Assembly: GCA_947589345.1 (NCBI GenBank)
Contig: CANQAC010000012.1
Span: 1-47,186 of the forward strand
DNA from: an uncultured Akkermansia sp.
GTDB lineage: Bacteria; Verrucomicrobiota; Verrucomicrobiia; Verrucomicrobiales; Akkermansiaceae
Direction of reading: 5' to 3'
DNA: 47,186 nucleotides
Below the pieces are notes generated by a model. That model made no database searches, was not told where the DNA came from, and worked only from the letters and a program-made list of their open reading frames with translations. Positions 33,340 to 42,068 of this stretch are shown here, one piece after another; the first letter of the stretch is position 1; every line of letters starts with the position of its first letter. Made by a program: the position numbers and the translations under genes.

Positions 33340-34314
33340 ATGATGCCTTCAGATCATTTTTTAAGCAGTATATTGGATGATGTTCACTACACCCCCGGTA
33401 GTGATGGGGAACAGGAAGTGGAGTGTGATGTTGCCCCAAAAGAGCTGCCAGATGGACACGTGCTTCACGGTTATCGAGTTCTACGCACGCTTGGAGCGGG
33501 AGGATTTGGAGTGACGTACCTGGCTGAGGAAAAAGCGCTGGAGCGTCGTGTGGTTCTCAAAGAAAACTTTCCAGATACGCTTTGTCATCGCCAGAGCGGT
33601 TCGTTGGATGTTGTACTGATTGCCCCGGAGGGACGCGAAACCTTTGATTGGGCCCACAATAATTTCCTGCGCGAGGCTCGGTTGCTGGCCTCTCTGGATC
33701 ATCCGAGCATTGCTAAGGTATATTCCTTTTTCCACGCTCATCAAACATCGTACTATGTAACAGAGTTTATCGATGGAAAATCACTTGCCGATGCGGTAAA
33801 TGATTATCGAACACACGACTGCCAACTTCCGCAAGAAGCTTTGTTGGGGACAATGGTACGCGTGCTTGATGCGCTGGCTTACTTGCATCAGCGTGAGGTG
33901 TTACACCGTGATATTAAACCGGACAACATTCTCATCAACAAGAAAGGTCTTCCTATTCTCATTGACTTTGGTGCGGCGCGTGAGGCGTGTGGGGACTCTG
34001 AGGCAGGCGTGGTCGAGTCGTTGGGATTCAGCCCACCGGAGCAGGGGATGAATGGCGGCGAGATGGGGGCTTGGACGGATTTGTACGCATTTGGCGCCAC
34101 GCTTTATTACATCCTCACGGGAGTCTGCTTACCGGATGGCAGACAGCGGCAGCTTTATGACATGGCAGACCCCTTGGTGGGTATGGAGAATTTAAAAAAG
34201 GAGTACGACGAACGCTTGCTGCGCAGTATCGACAAATCCATACGCCCTGCGGCAGATGCGCGTTACCGCAGCGCGAGTGAGTGGATTGCGGATTTGCTAG
34301 AGTTATACAAGTGA
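33340..34314 (+). CDS. Hanks-type Ser/Thr protein kinase
   Basis: A 324-residue soluble protein that is essentially one kinase domain (about residues 45-320). Gly-rich loop 'LGAGGFGVTYLAE', catalytic Lys in 'RVVLKENFPD', HRD motif 'HRDIKPDNIL', DFG motif 'IDFGAARE', and 'SPPEQG' in place of APE. All catalytic residues are present, so it should be active. There is no TM segment and no PASTA or other sensor domain, unlike PknB. The substrate is unknown. Being 24 bp downstream of the Aas-like gene it is probably co-transcribed with it. It converges with thi4. Confidence 0.9.
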   Translation: MMPSDHFLSSILDDVHYTPGSDGEQEVECDVAPKELPDGHVLHGYRVLRTLGAGGFGVTYLAEEKALERRVVLKENFPDTLCHRQSGSLDVVLIAPEGRETFDWAHNNFLREARLLASLDHPSIAKVYSFFHAHQTSYYVTEFIDGKSLADAVNDYRTHDCQLPQEALLGTMVRVLDALAYLHQREVLHRDIKPDNILINKKGLPILIDFGAAREACGDSEAGVVESLGFSPPEQGMNGGEMGAWTDLYAFGATLYYILTGVCLPDGRQRQLYDMADPLVGMENLKKEYDERLLRSIDKSIRPAADARYRSASEWIADLLELYK

Positions 34315-34347
34315 TGACGCTAAAAGTGTGGTGGTTGGTCACAAACC

Positions 34348-35124
34348 TCAGCTGTTGGAGAGAATAGAAGCTTCCATAAGTTCGGCCACTTTCTTTCCAC
34401 TCAACAGCATACCTCCGAAAATCGGGCCCATACGAAAACTTCCGCTAACACCATTCGCTGCCATACCGGAGACAAACAAACCGGGGTATATTTCCTTGGT
34501 GTTTTCAATGGTTGTGCGTTCTCCTTCGGCAGCATCCATGCTCATTTCGCCGATCACGCCACCAGTTTCTGTGTTCAGAGCAACACCGTTCTTGCGGGCG
34601 ACAGTGCGGGCAATTTCACAGTCGTGACCCGTGGCATCAAGTACGACCTTGGCGGCAAAAGTCAGCGGGTCGACGTGCATCTTTTGCAAAAGCACCGGGG
34701 TCCAGTTCACTACCACGCCACCCACGCGTCCCTGCTTGTATACTACATCTTCCACGGAGTAGCAGTTAAAAATGAGAGCGCCTACTTCAGTGGCGCGGTA
34801 GAGCAGGCCGGCAGTGGCGTGTACAGAATCAAGCAGGTAGGTCCCTTGCTCATACTTTCGGTACCGCAGCCGCAAATCTTCTAAGATGGGTAATGCTTCC
34901 TCCTGAACCACAATTTCATTGAACATCATAGCGCCGCCCCACATGCCGCCACCTGGTGCTAATTTGCGATCTAGCAGAGCCACCTTATGGCCAGCCTTGG
35001 CCAGATAATATGCTGCCACGATACCGGACGGACCGCCGCCGACGATGGCGGCATCTAGCTGCAAACTACGGTTGATTTTCTCAAAATAAGAATGGACAAT
35101 GCCGCGAGTAATAAGAGTTTCCAT
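34348..35124 (-). CDS. thi4: Sulfide-dependent thiazole synthase Thi4
   Basis: A 258-residue flavin-fold enzyme that makes the thiazole of thiamin from NAD and glycine. The dinucleotide loop GGGPSG is at residues 29-34, with 'APGGGMWGGAMMFN', 'DATGHD' and 'GMAANGVSGSFRMGPIFGGML' as in Thi4. Where suicidal plant and yeast Thi4 carry the sulfur-donating Cys (in SCMDP), this protein has His150 (in MHVDP), as in archaeal and bacterial enzymes that use sulfide catalytically with iron. ATG 35124 is chosen over upstream codons because a consensus promoter ends six bases before it. No TPP riboswitch can fit in front of this gene. Confidence 0.92.
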   Translation of the reverse strand: METLITRGIVHSYFEKINRSLQLDAAIVGGGPSGIVAAYYLAKAGHKVALLDRKLAPGGGMWGGAMMFNEIVVQEEALPILEDLRLRYRKYEQGTYLLDSVHATAGLLYRATEVGALIFNCYSVEDVVYKQGRVGGVVVNWTPVLLQKMHVDPLTFAAKVVLDATGHDCEIARTVARKNGVALNTETGGVIGEMSMDAAEGERTTIENTKEIYPGLFVSGMAANGVSGSFRMGPIFGGMLLSGKKVAELMEASILSNS

Positions 35125-35130
35125 GCCCCC

Positions 35131-35159
35131 ATGGTAGCCTTTTGCCGCATGCATGTCAA
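35131..35159 (-). promoter_or_regulatory. thi4 promoter, leaderless geometry
   Basis: Minus strand: TTGACA (35159-35154, perfect), 17 bp, TACCAT (35136-35131), then six bases to ATG 35124. Its -35 box is two bp from the -35 box of the divergent cysS promoter. Confidence 0.7.
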
Positions 35160-35161
35160 GC

Positions 35162-35190
35162 TTGACAGGTCGTGGCGCATCGCGCATAAT
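35162..35190 (+). promoter_or_regulatory. cysS promoter, near-leaderless
   Basis: TTGACA (35162-35167, perfect), 17 bp, CATAAT (35185-35190, five of six), then ten bases to ATG 35201, so the leader would be about 0-4 nt. Together with the thi4 -35 box it forms the 14-bp palindrome TGTCAAGCTTGACA. Confidence 0.7.
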
Positions 35191-35200
35191 ATCGCGCGTT

Positions 35201-36622
35201 ATGTTTCAGCTATTCGACACGTACACACGGAGACTACAAGAGGTGCGAGCGCAGGATGGCGAGACGCTGCGTTTTTACTGTTGCGGCCCCACAGTGTATG
35301 CAGCGGCGCACATCGGAAATTTTCGTACTTTTGTGGCGCAGGATGTTTTTCGTCGTGTGGCTGAGCTGTCGGGGATGCACACCAAACATGTACGAAACAT
35401 CACCGATGTAGATGACAAGACCATACGCAATTCACAGGTGCAGGGAGTGGCGTTGTGTGAATACACGGCGAGGTGGACGCAGAAGTTCCATGAAGACTGC
35501 GCGGCGTTGAACTGCCTGGTGCCGCACGTGGAGCCGAGCGCGGTGGCGCATATAGCGGATCAGATAGAAATTGTGAAGAGGCTCATTGACGCGGGGCATG
35601 CATATTGTGGCGACGACGGTTCGGTTTACTTCCGTATCTCTTCGTACCATGACTATGGCAAGTTGGCGCACTTAGATTCTCAGTCACTCGATTTAGGGAA
35701 AACAGCCCAAATGCGTGCTGATACGGATGAATACACCAAAGACAACGTGGCTGACTTCGTGTTGTGGAAAGCCAAGCGTCCCGAAGACGGTGAAAATTAT
35801 TGGCCATCCCCCTGGGGTGAGGGTCGCCCTGGCTGGCATTTGGAATGTTCAGCCATGAGTCATAAATATTTGGGAGACACCTTTGATTTGCACTCCGGCG
35901 GGGTGGATTTAGTGTTTCCTCACCATGAGAATGAGATTGCGCAGAGTCGCTGCGCATGCGGTGGAGAATTTGCTCGGCATTGGTTTCACGTGACGCATCT
36001 TTTGGTGGATGGTGCCAAGATGAGCAAGAGCTTGGGTAATATGTATACACTGGATGATCTGGTAAAGCTTGGCCACAGTCCGGCTGCTTTGCGCTATGTA
36101 CTGGCTGCAGCATATTATCGTCGACCACTTAATTTCACCTTGTCTGGCATGAAAGATGCGGCATCAGCCCTGCGCAAGCTGGGACGGGTGGACGCAGCGC
36201 TGGCACGACGGGCGGGGGATCAGACGGCTCCATCATACCACGATCTTGTCAAAAATCCCCCGCAACTGAAAAACTTTACGCCGGCATGGCAGAGCTTGCT
36301 GGATGATTTAAACACACCTGAGGCGTTAGGACATGTCTTTAGCGCTTTGCATGCATTGGCGCTGGATTCAATAAGTCGTGAGGAGGCGCGTGGTACGCGC
36401 CGTGCTTTGCGATTTATCACTGAAGCACTGGGGTTGGTATTGCCCTCAGATGAAGAAGAACAACCGGAAGCTCCGGCGGAGGTGTGTAGCATAGCAGAGT
36501 TGCGCTGGCAGGCGCGTCAGGCAAAAAATTGGGCAGAGGCGGATGCCCTGCGCTCTCGATTGACTGAGCTGGGCTGGGGCATGAAGGATGGTCGTGATAC
36601 CTACCAACTTATTAAACTCTAG
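35201..36622 (+). CDS. cysS: Cysteinyl-tRNA synthetase
   Basis: A 473-residue class I aminoacyl-tRNA synthetase that charges tRNA-Cys. The HIGH motif appears as HIGN (in YAAAHIGNFRTF) and the KMSKS motif as KMSKSLGN. Zinc ligands include the Cys of 'CCGPTVY' and the Cys/His of 'GWHLECSAMS' and 'HHENEIAQS'. Length is typical. The frame is open from 35153, but that lies upstream of the promoter; ATG 35201 fits both promoter and family. It leads a run with queF, queC and miaB, all tRNA-related. Confidence 0.96.
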   Translation: MFQLFDTYTRRLQEVRAQDGETLRFYCCGPTVYAAAHIGNFRTFVAQDVFRRVAELSGMHTKHVRNITDVDDKTIRNSQVQGVALCEYTARWTQKFHEDCAALNCLVPHVEPSAVAHIADQIEIVKRLIDAGHAYCGDDGSVYFRISSYHDYGKLAHLDSQSLDLGKTAQMRADTDEYTKDNVADFVLWKAKRPEDGENYWPSPWGEGRPGWHLECSAMSHKYLGDTFDLHSGGVDLVFPHHENEIAQSRCACGGEFARHWFHVTHLLVDGAKMSKSLGNMYTLDDLVKLGHSPAALRYVLAAAYYRRPLNFTLSGMKDAASALRKLGRVDAALARRAGDQTAPSYHDLVKNPPQLKNFTPAWQSLLDDLNTPEALGHVFSALHALALDSISREEARGTRRALRFITEALGLVLPSDEEEQPEAPAEVCSIAELRWQARQAKNWAEADALRSRLTELGWGMKDGRDTYQLIKL

Positions 36623-36628
36623 AGACGC

Positions 36629-37045
36629 ATGGGAAAAGAAGAAAAATTGACCTTGTTAGGCAAGCATACTGAGTTCTTTTGTTCGCCGGATGAGGCGAAG
36701 CTTGAGACATTTCCGAACCGCAGTCCGCAGCGCCGCTATGAGGTGTTGCTGGAAACGGAGGAGTTTTCTTCACTTTGTCCGGTGACTGGGCAACCAGACA
36801 GCTGCTCGCTGAGTATTTCTTATGTGCCGGACGAACGAGTTCTGGAGACAAAAAGCTTAAAATACTATCTTGTTTCCTTCCGCAATTATCCTGCATTTAA
36901 TGAGCAGGTGGTGAACCGTATTTTGGATGATTTAGTGGCGGCTGTGAGGCCGAGCTGGATGCGTGTGGTGGGGCGCTTTTCACCGAGAGGCGGCATACGA
37001 CTGACAGCTACTGCCGAGCATTGCCCGGAAAATCGGCCGCGTTAA
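36629..37045 (+). CDS. queF: NADPH-dependent 7-cyano-7-deazaguanine reductase QueF
   Basis: A 138-residue type I QueF that reduces preQ0 to preQ1 in queuosine synthesis. The catalytic Cys50 lies in 'EFSSLCPVTGQPD', with Asp57 in place, and the 'ETKSLKYYLVSFRN' helix that binds NADPH follows. The short unimodular form is typical of many phyla. It starts 6 bp after cysS. Confidence 0.95.
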   Translation: MGKEEKLTLLGKHTEFFCSPDEAKLETFPNRSPQRRYEVLLETEEFSSLCPVTGQPDSCSLSISYVPDERVLETKSLKYYLVSFRNYPAFNEQVVNRILDDLVAAVRPSWMRVVGRFSPRGGIRLTATAEHCPENRPR

Positions 37046-37073
37046 TGCCAAGTTTTGCCTTCTCCTGTTATCC

Positions 37074-37730
37074 ATGAAATGCCTTGTTCTTCTTTCCGGT
37101 GGTGTGGATTCTGCTACAGCTTTGCATTGGGCGGCTCGTGAGCATGAACCAGTGATTGCACTTTCTTTTCTCTACGGTAGCAATCACTCGGAACGTGAAT
37201 TGGCTTGTGCCGCCTATCAAGCTCAAGCTTTAGGGATATCTCACCGCGTGGTGGATCTCTCTGCACTTGCACCACACCTCTCCAGCGCTTTGCTCAGCGG
37301 TTCTGAGGCGGTACCGGTGGGTGAATATACAGATGAAAATATGCGGGCCACGGTGGTTCCATTCCGCAATGGAATATTTTTATCAATAGCCGCCGGCATA
37401 GCCGAAAGTTGTGGAGCCCAGGGCGTGGTGATTGCGGCACACGCTGGGGATCATGCCATCTATCCGGATTGCCGGGAGCCTTTCATGCAGTCCATGGAGC
37501 AGGCGATAAGGCTTGGCAGTTATGCGGGGATTCAGCTTCTTCGTCCGTTTATTGCTATGGACAAAACACAGATTGTGATCTTGGGAAAACAGCTTGGAGT
37601 GAATTTTTCGCACACGTATTCCTGCTATCGCGGTGGAGAAAAGCATTGTGGGCGTTGTGGCACTTGCCGGGAGAGACGAGCTGCTTTTATGGCGGCTTCT
37701 ATGGTAGACCCCACCGAATATGAAGCTTGA
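37074..37730 (+). CDS. queC: 7-cyano-7-deazaguanine synthase QueC
   Basis: A 218-residue ATP-dependent enzyme converting 7-carboxy-7-deazaguanine and ammonia to preQ0. PP-loop 'LLSGGVDSATAL' at the N-terminus, four-Cys zinc site at the C-terminus (CYRGGEKHCGRCGTC). It directly precedes QueF in the pathway, and the two genes are adjacent. QueD and QueE are not in this window. Confidence 0.95.
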   Translation: MKCLVLLSGGVDSATALHWAAREHEPVIALSFLYGSNHSERELACAAYQAQALGISHRVVDLSALAPHLSSALLSGSEAVPVGEYTDENMRATVVPFRNGIFLSIAAGIAESCGAQGVVIAAHAGDHAIYPDCREPFMQSMEQAIRLGSYAGIQLLRPFIAMDKTQIVILGKQLGVNFSHTYSCYRGGEKHCGRCGTCRERRAAFMAASMVDPTEYEA

Positions 37731-37737
37731 TAGAATC

Positions 37738-39093
37738 ATGCCATCTGTCTACATCAAAACATACGGTTGCCAAATGAATGAACGCGATTCGGAACAGGTT
37801 GCGGCCATGTTCTTGGCAGGAGGTTACCGCTTGACTGACTCGGATGCCCAGGCAGACGTGGTACTGATCAATACTTGTTCGGTGAGGGAGAAAGCAGAGT
37901 TGAAGGCTCTTGGCAAGATGGGTATGCTCTGCTCACAAGCAGAGGAGAAGCCATGGGCGGTATTCGGATTGATGGGATGCATGGTGCAGAGTAGGGCGCG
38001 CGAACTTTTTGAAGAGATACCGCGGTTGGATGTAGTGACGGGTACACATTGTTACCATCGCGTTTTCTCAATATGTGATGCTTTACTTAAACAACGCATG
38101 GCGAATCTCCCTCCTGCACCCCTGCGGGAAGGTGCACATATTTCCCAAGTGGAAGATCTGCCTGATGCTCATACGCGCATTCGCGACCACTTGCCGGCAC
38201 GTTCCTCATGTTCGGCATTTGTTTCAATTATGCAGGGGTGTGAAATGCACTGCTCCTACTGTATCGTACCCTTCACACGCGGTGGAGAGCGCAGCAGACC
38301 GGCAACTGATATTATGGATGAGGTGAAGCGGTTGGTGGATACCGGGGTGAAGGAAGTGACACTGCTCGGTCAAATTGTAAACCGCTACGGTCGTGATGAG
38401 GCCATTGTAGATGGACGTGGTGCTTTTGTGCGCTTGTTGGAGGCGCTGCATGACATAGAGGGATTGGAGCGTATGCGGTTTACCTCTCCGCATCCCATCG
38501 GCTTCCATGACGATTTGGTGCGAGCTTTTTCATATCTGCCGAAATTATGCAGCCATATTCACTTCCCCATGCAGAGCGGAAGTGATCGTATCCTCAAATT
38601 AATGCGTCGCCCGTACCGACAGGAAAAATACATGGAACTGTGTGCAGCTATGCGTTCGGCGCGTCCGGATCTGGCAATTACGACAGATATTATCGTGGGC
38701 TTCCCGGGTGAGACTCAGGAGGATTACCTGCTTACTAAGGCCGCGGTGAAAAAGGTGGAATTTGATAATGCTTTTATCTTTCAGTATTCACCAAGACGCG
38801 GTACACCGGCGGCAGAGATGCCCGGACAAATTTGCCTGCGCGAAAAGGAGGCAAGGAATCACGACCTGCTTGAGACGGTGAACCGTATCGCCATCGCACG
38901 CAACAATGCGCTTGTTGGTACGCGCCAAACCATTTTAGTGGAGGGTCCGAGTAAAACAAATCCCAACCGTTTGCAGGGTCGTACCTCGCAGAACAAGCCG
39001 GTCATCATCGAGAAGGGGGATGCACAGATCGGAACGCTTGTCCCGGTGACCATTTGCGAATGCACTGGATTTACGTTGTACGGCGCTGTGTGA
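37738..39093 (+). CDS. miaB: tRNA 2-methylthio-N6-isopentenyladenosine synthase MiaB
   Basis: A radical-SAM methylthiotransferase of 451 residues acting on A37 of tRNAs. The N-terminal cluster Cys residues lie in 'TYGCQMNERDS', 'NTCSVREKA' and 'GLMGCMVQS'. The radical-SAM motif is 'GCEMHCSYCIVPF' (CxxxCxxC), and the C-terminal TRAM domain starts near 'TRQTILVEGP'. An ATG at 37720 overlaps queC; I prefer ATG 37738, 7 bp after the queC stop, because the conserved protein starts at MPSVYIKTYGC. Confidence 0.93.
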   Translation: MPSVYIKTYGCQMNERDSEQVAAMFLAGGYRLTDSDAQADVVLINTCSVREKAELKALGKMGMLCSQAEEKPWAVFGLMGCMVQSRARELFEEIPRLDVVTGTHCYHRVFSICDALLKQRMANLPPAPLREGAHISQVEDLPDAHTRIRDHLPARSSCSAFVSIMQGCEMHCSYCIVPFTRGGERSRPATDIMDEVKRLVDTGVKEVTLLGQIVNRYGRDEAIVDGRGAFVRLLEALHDIEGLERMRFTSPHPIGFHDDLVRAFSYLPKLCSHIHFPMQSGSDRILKLMRRPYRQEKYMELCAAMRSARPDLAITTDIIVGFPGETQEDYLLTKAAVKKVEFDNAFIFQYSPRRGTPAAEMPGQICLREKEARNHDLLETVNRIAIARNNALVGTRQTILVEGPSKTNPNRLQGRTSQNKPVIIEKGDAQIGTLVPVTICECTGFTLYGAV

Positions 39094-39206
39094 GAGTTCA
39101 TCGGGTAGGAAAAGCGATCAGTGAGAAGGTTGTGGTATGCCACATTTGGGGCTTGACGAGTTGGGCAGTTTAGTTTTTCCTAAGAGGAGCTTTTCGAGCG
39201 TTTCTT

Positions 39207-42065
39207 ATGGCAAAACAACTCATCATTGCGGAAAAACCGAGTGTGGCGTCGGATCTGGCGCGCGTACTTGGAAAAAAGTACGGCAAGTTCAAGAAGGATG
39301 AAGCCGCAGGCGGGTTTTCAAACGAGAAATTAATCATTACTTCGGCTGTTGGTCATCTGGTGGAGCAAAAAAAACCTCAAACGAAAGATGGGAAAAGCTT
39401 ACCTTGGAAGATGGAATACTTGCCCGTGATGCCGGATGTTATGGAGCTGGAACCCATTGGCAGATCGGCGGACAGACTGCGAAAGATTTTAAAGGTAGCA
39501 CGTAGCAAAGAGGTTGATTCACTGGTGAATGCATGTGATGCCGGGAGAGAGGGCGAGTTGATATTTCGCAATATCATACGCTTCGGTGGCATCAAGAAGC
39601 CGCTCTACCGTTTGTGGATGCAGAGTATGACGGATGATGCCATATTGGAGGCATGGCAGCACCTCAAGAAAAATGAGGAAATGTTGCATTTGGCAGATGC
39701 TGCCGTGTGTCGTTCGGAGTCTGATTGGTTAGTTGGGCTTAATAGTACTCGCGCACTCACTGTTCTCCAGTCGGCCGCAGGCGGATTTCATGTGACTCCC
39801 ACTGGAAGAGTGCAGACGCCAACGCTTGCTATACTGGCGTTACGGCAAAAGGAAGTTCTCGCCTTTAAACCAGAGAGATACTACGAGATTCACGCTGATT
39901 TTGTAGCCCGGAAAGGCAGCTACAGTGCCAAATGGATAAATCCGAAGCAGAAACGTGATGACAAGGCACCGCAACGTACACGAGAACGTATATGGGACGC
40001 GGCAGAGGCGGCCAAAATTGCTGCACGTTGTAAGGGAAAGAAAGGGACTGTGGAGGAGAAGAAAAAACCAGTGAGCATGCCGGCTCCTTTGCTCTTTGAC
40101 CTTACTTCACTGCAGAAGGAGGCGAGTAACCGATTTGGATTTTCTGCCAGCCGTACTTTGCAATTGGCGCAGGAGTGTTATGAGAAACACAAAGTGCTAA
40201 CGTATCCGCGTACCGACTCAAAGTTTTTACCCAATGATTACACAAATGTTGTGGTACACACGGTCCAGGGGATAGCGAGTCACTTGCCAGAGTACGCGAC
40301 GTATGCTCAGGGAATTATTGATGCTCACGGCATACGTCGAAGTAAACGCGTTTTTGACAGTTCCAAGGTGAGCGATCACTTTGCCATAATCCCCACCGGT
40401 AGGTTTGTGAACCTGAACGGGGATGCAGCGCGCATTTTCAATTTGGTGGTGCAGCGTTTTCTTGGTGTCTTCATGCCTAATGCCGAGTTTGAGGATACGG
40501 AGCGAATAACCATTATCACGACTCCTGAGGGACAGGATCATTTCTATGCACATGGTCGCGTGTTGCGCAGTGCTGGATGGCGTGCGCTGTACAATGCTGA
40601 CCGAAAGAAAAAAGATGAATTGTGTGAGCTGTCGCCGGGGGAAGAAGTGATGGCGGGTACTGTGGAGGTTGTGGAAGATGCTACGAAACCGCCGGCATCA
40701 TACACAGAAGCGACACTACTTACTGCTATGGAAAATGCCGGCAAACTCGTGGAGGACGATGAGCTGGCGTCTGCTATGAAGGAACGCGGCTTGGGTACAC
40801 CTGCCACGCGCGCTGCGATTATAGAGGGTTTGCTTGCCCAGGAGTACATAGCTCGAGATGGCAAGGATTTGGTGGCTACGCGGCGTGGAATGGATCTCAT
40901 TGATTTGCTCGGAAAGATCGGTCTGAGTACGCTCTCTAGCCCGGAATTGACCGGTGAGTGGGAGTATCGGCTTAAGCAGATGGAAAATGGTAAATTAAAG
41001 CGCAACGATTTTATGCGTGACATTCGCGCATATACCGCAGAGATTGTAAGTGCTGTGCAAGATTACATGAGTGAAGGAACGCATGCGGATCTTCCGTTGG
41101 TCTGCCCTGCGTGCAAGAAGAAGGGTATGGAGAGTCGGGTAGATTCAGTGGTATGTAAGCACTGTAAATTTCTCTTGCGCCGTATTCACGCTGGCTTAAG
41201 TTTAAGTGATGAACAAATTACACAACTGCTCAATTGCGGTAAATTGCCTGTGATGGAAGGATTTCGGTCGCGCTTTGGCAAGAGTTTCCGCGCGGGATTG
41301 CGCCTTGTGCAGCCCGAAACCCCCGAAGGCAGTTGGAAAACTGAGTTCTATTTTGATGATGAACAAGACAAAAAAGGGGTGCCGCCTGTGACAGATTTGC
41401 ATTCACTTGGAAAGGTGAAGGTGTTGAACCGTGGCGAATTAGAATTGTTCGAAAACGAAAAGCAGTGGAGTATACCAGACTTTACTCGCACTGCAGCTTC
41501 CAAGAAAGGGTTCAGCGTGTCGCGTGTGATCTTGGAAAAGCGGATAGAAGATAGCGTGCTGCGACAGGTGCTTGAGAGTGGTAAGAGCGAGTTGATCTCT
41601 GGATTTATCTCCCAACGGACTCATAAACCTTTTGATGCATTCCTGAAATTGGATGAAGCGAAAGGCGGAGTGAGTTTTGAATTTCCTCCTCGTGAGAAGT
41701 CTCCGGAAAAAGAGAAGAGAAAAGCATCGACGGCATCGACGTCGAGTACGGTTGATCTTTCAAAAGCTACGGATCACGGACCTGTCATTGTCAAGGGAAA
41801 AGGTGAATGCCGACTTTGGGAAGTTGAGGATGGGTGGCATGTGGAAGGGATCGCAATTGGTAAAAATCGCAGACCGCTTGTGGTAGCCAGGGAAATGTGC
41901 GGCGTGGAGCTGAGTGCTCAGATCGTGAAAGAATTGCTCAGCAAGGGGAAAACTCCTCTTATCAAAGACTTTGTGAGTCGAAAGAATGGGAAAAAGTTTG
42001 AGGCTTGTCTCGTATTTAACCTCGCCTCCGGTCGCGTGACGTACGATTTTCCCTCGCGCAAATAA
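39207..42065 (+). CDS. topB: Type IA DNA topoisomerase (topoisomerase III-like)
   Basis: A 952-residue enzyme that passes single DNA strands. TOPRIM: Glu in 'IIAEKPSVA' and the acidic triad in 'CDAGREGELIF'. The active-site Tyr333 lies in 'LTYPRTDSKFLPND'. A Zn-ribbon CPAC...CKHC follows near residues 633-653. The last roughly 300 residues carry three Toprim_Crpt-like repeats ('GFRSRFGKSFRAGLRL', 'GFISQRTHKPFDAFLKL', 'DFVSRKNGKKFEACLVF'), which explains the extra length. The core resembles TopB more than E. coli TopA, but it might be a main relaxing enzyme. It lies 113 bp after miaB, with AAGAGGAG 17 bp upstream of the ATG. Confidence 0.88.
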   Translation: MAKQLIIAEKPSVASDLARVLGKKYGKFKKDEAAGGFSNEKLIITSAVGHLVEQKKPQTKDGKSLPWKMEYLPVMPDVMELEPIGRSADRLRKILKVARSKEVDSLVNACDAGREGELIFRNIIRFGGIKKPLYRLWMQSMTDDAILEAWQHLKKNEEMLHLADAAVCRSESDWLVGLNSTRALTVLQSAAGGFHVTPTGRVQTPTLAILALRQKEVLAFKPERYYEIHADFVARKGSYSAKWINPKQKRDDKAPQRTRERIWDAAEAAKIAARCKGKKGTVEEKKKPVSMPAPLLFDLTSLQKEASNRFGFSASRTLQLAQECYEKHKVLTYPRTDSKFLPNDYTNVVVHTVQGIASHLPEYATYAQGIIDAHGIRRSKRVFDSSKVSDHFAIIPTGRFVNLNGDAARIFNLVVQRFLGVFMPNAEFEDTERITIITTPEGQDHFYAHGRVLRSAGWRALYNADRKKKDELCELSPGEEVMAGTVEVVEDATKPPASYTEATLLTAMENAGKLVEDDELASAMKERGLGTPATRAAIIEGLLAQEYIARDGKDLVATRRGMDLIDLLGKIGLSTLSSPELTGEWEYRLKQMENGKLKRNDFMRDIRAYTAEIVSAVQDYMSEGTHADLPLVCPACKKKGMESRVDSVVCKHCKFLLRRIHAGLSLSDEQITQLLNCGKLPVMEGFRSRFGKSFRAGLRLVQPETPEGSWKTEFYFDDEQDKKGVPPVTDLHSLGKVKVLNRGELELFENEKQWSIPDFTRTAASKKGFSVSRVILEKRIEDSVLRQVLESGKSELISGFISQRTHKPFDAFLKLDEAKGGVSFEFPPREKSPEKEKRKASTASTSSTVDLSKATDHGPVIVKGKGECRLWEVEDGWHVEGIAIGKNRRPLVVAREMCGVELSAQIVKELLSKGKTPLIKDFVSRKNGKKFEACLVFNLASGRVTYDFPSRK

Positions 42066-42068
42066 TTC

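Noticed and set aside
34315..35200. TPP riboswitch upstream of thi4
   Set aside because: The promoter ends six bases before the ATG, leaving no leader to hold a riboswitch, and no THI-box pattern is visible.
36623..37073. preQ1 riboswitch for queF/queC
   Set aside because: The cysS-queF gap is 6 bp and the queF-queC gap is 28 bp, too short, and no pseudoknot-like sequence is seen.
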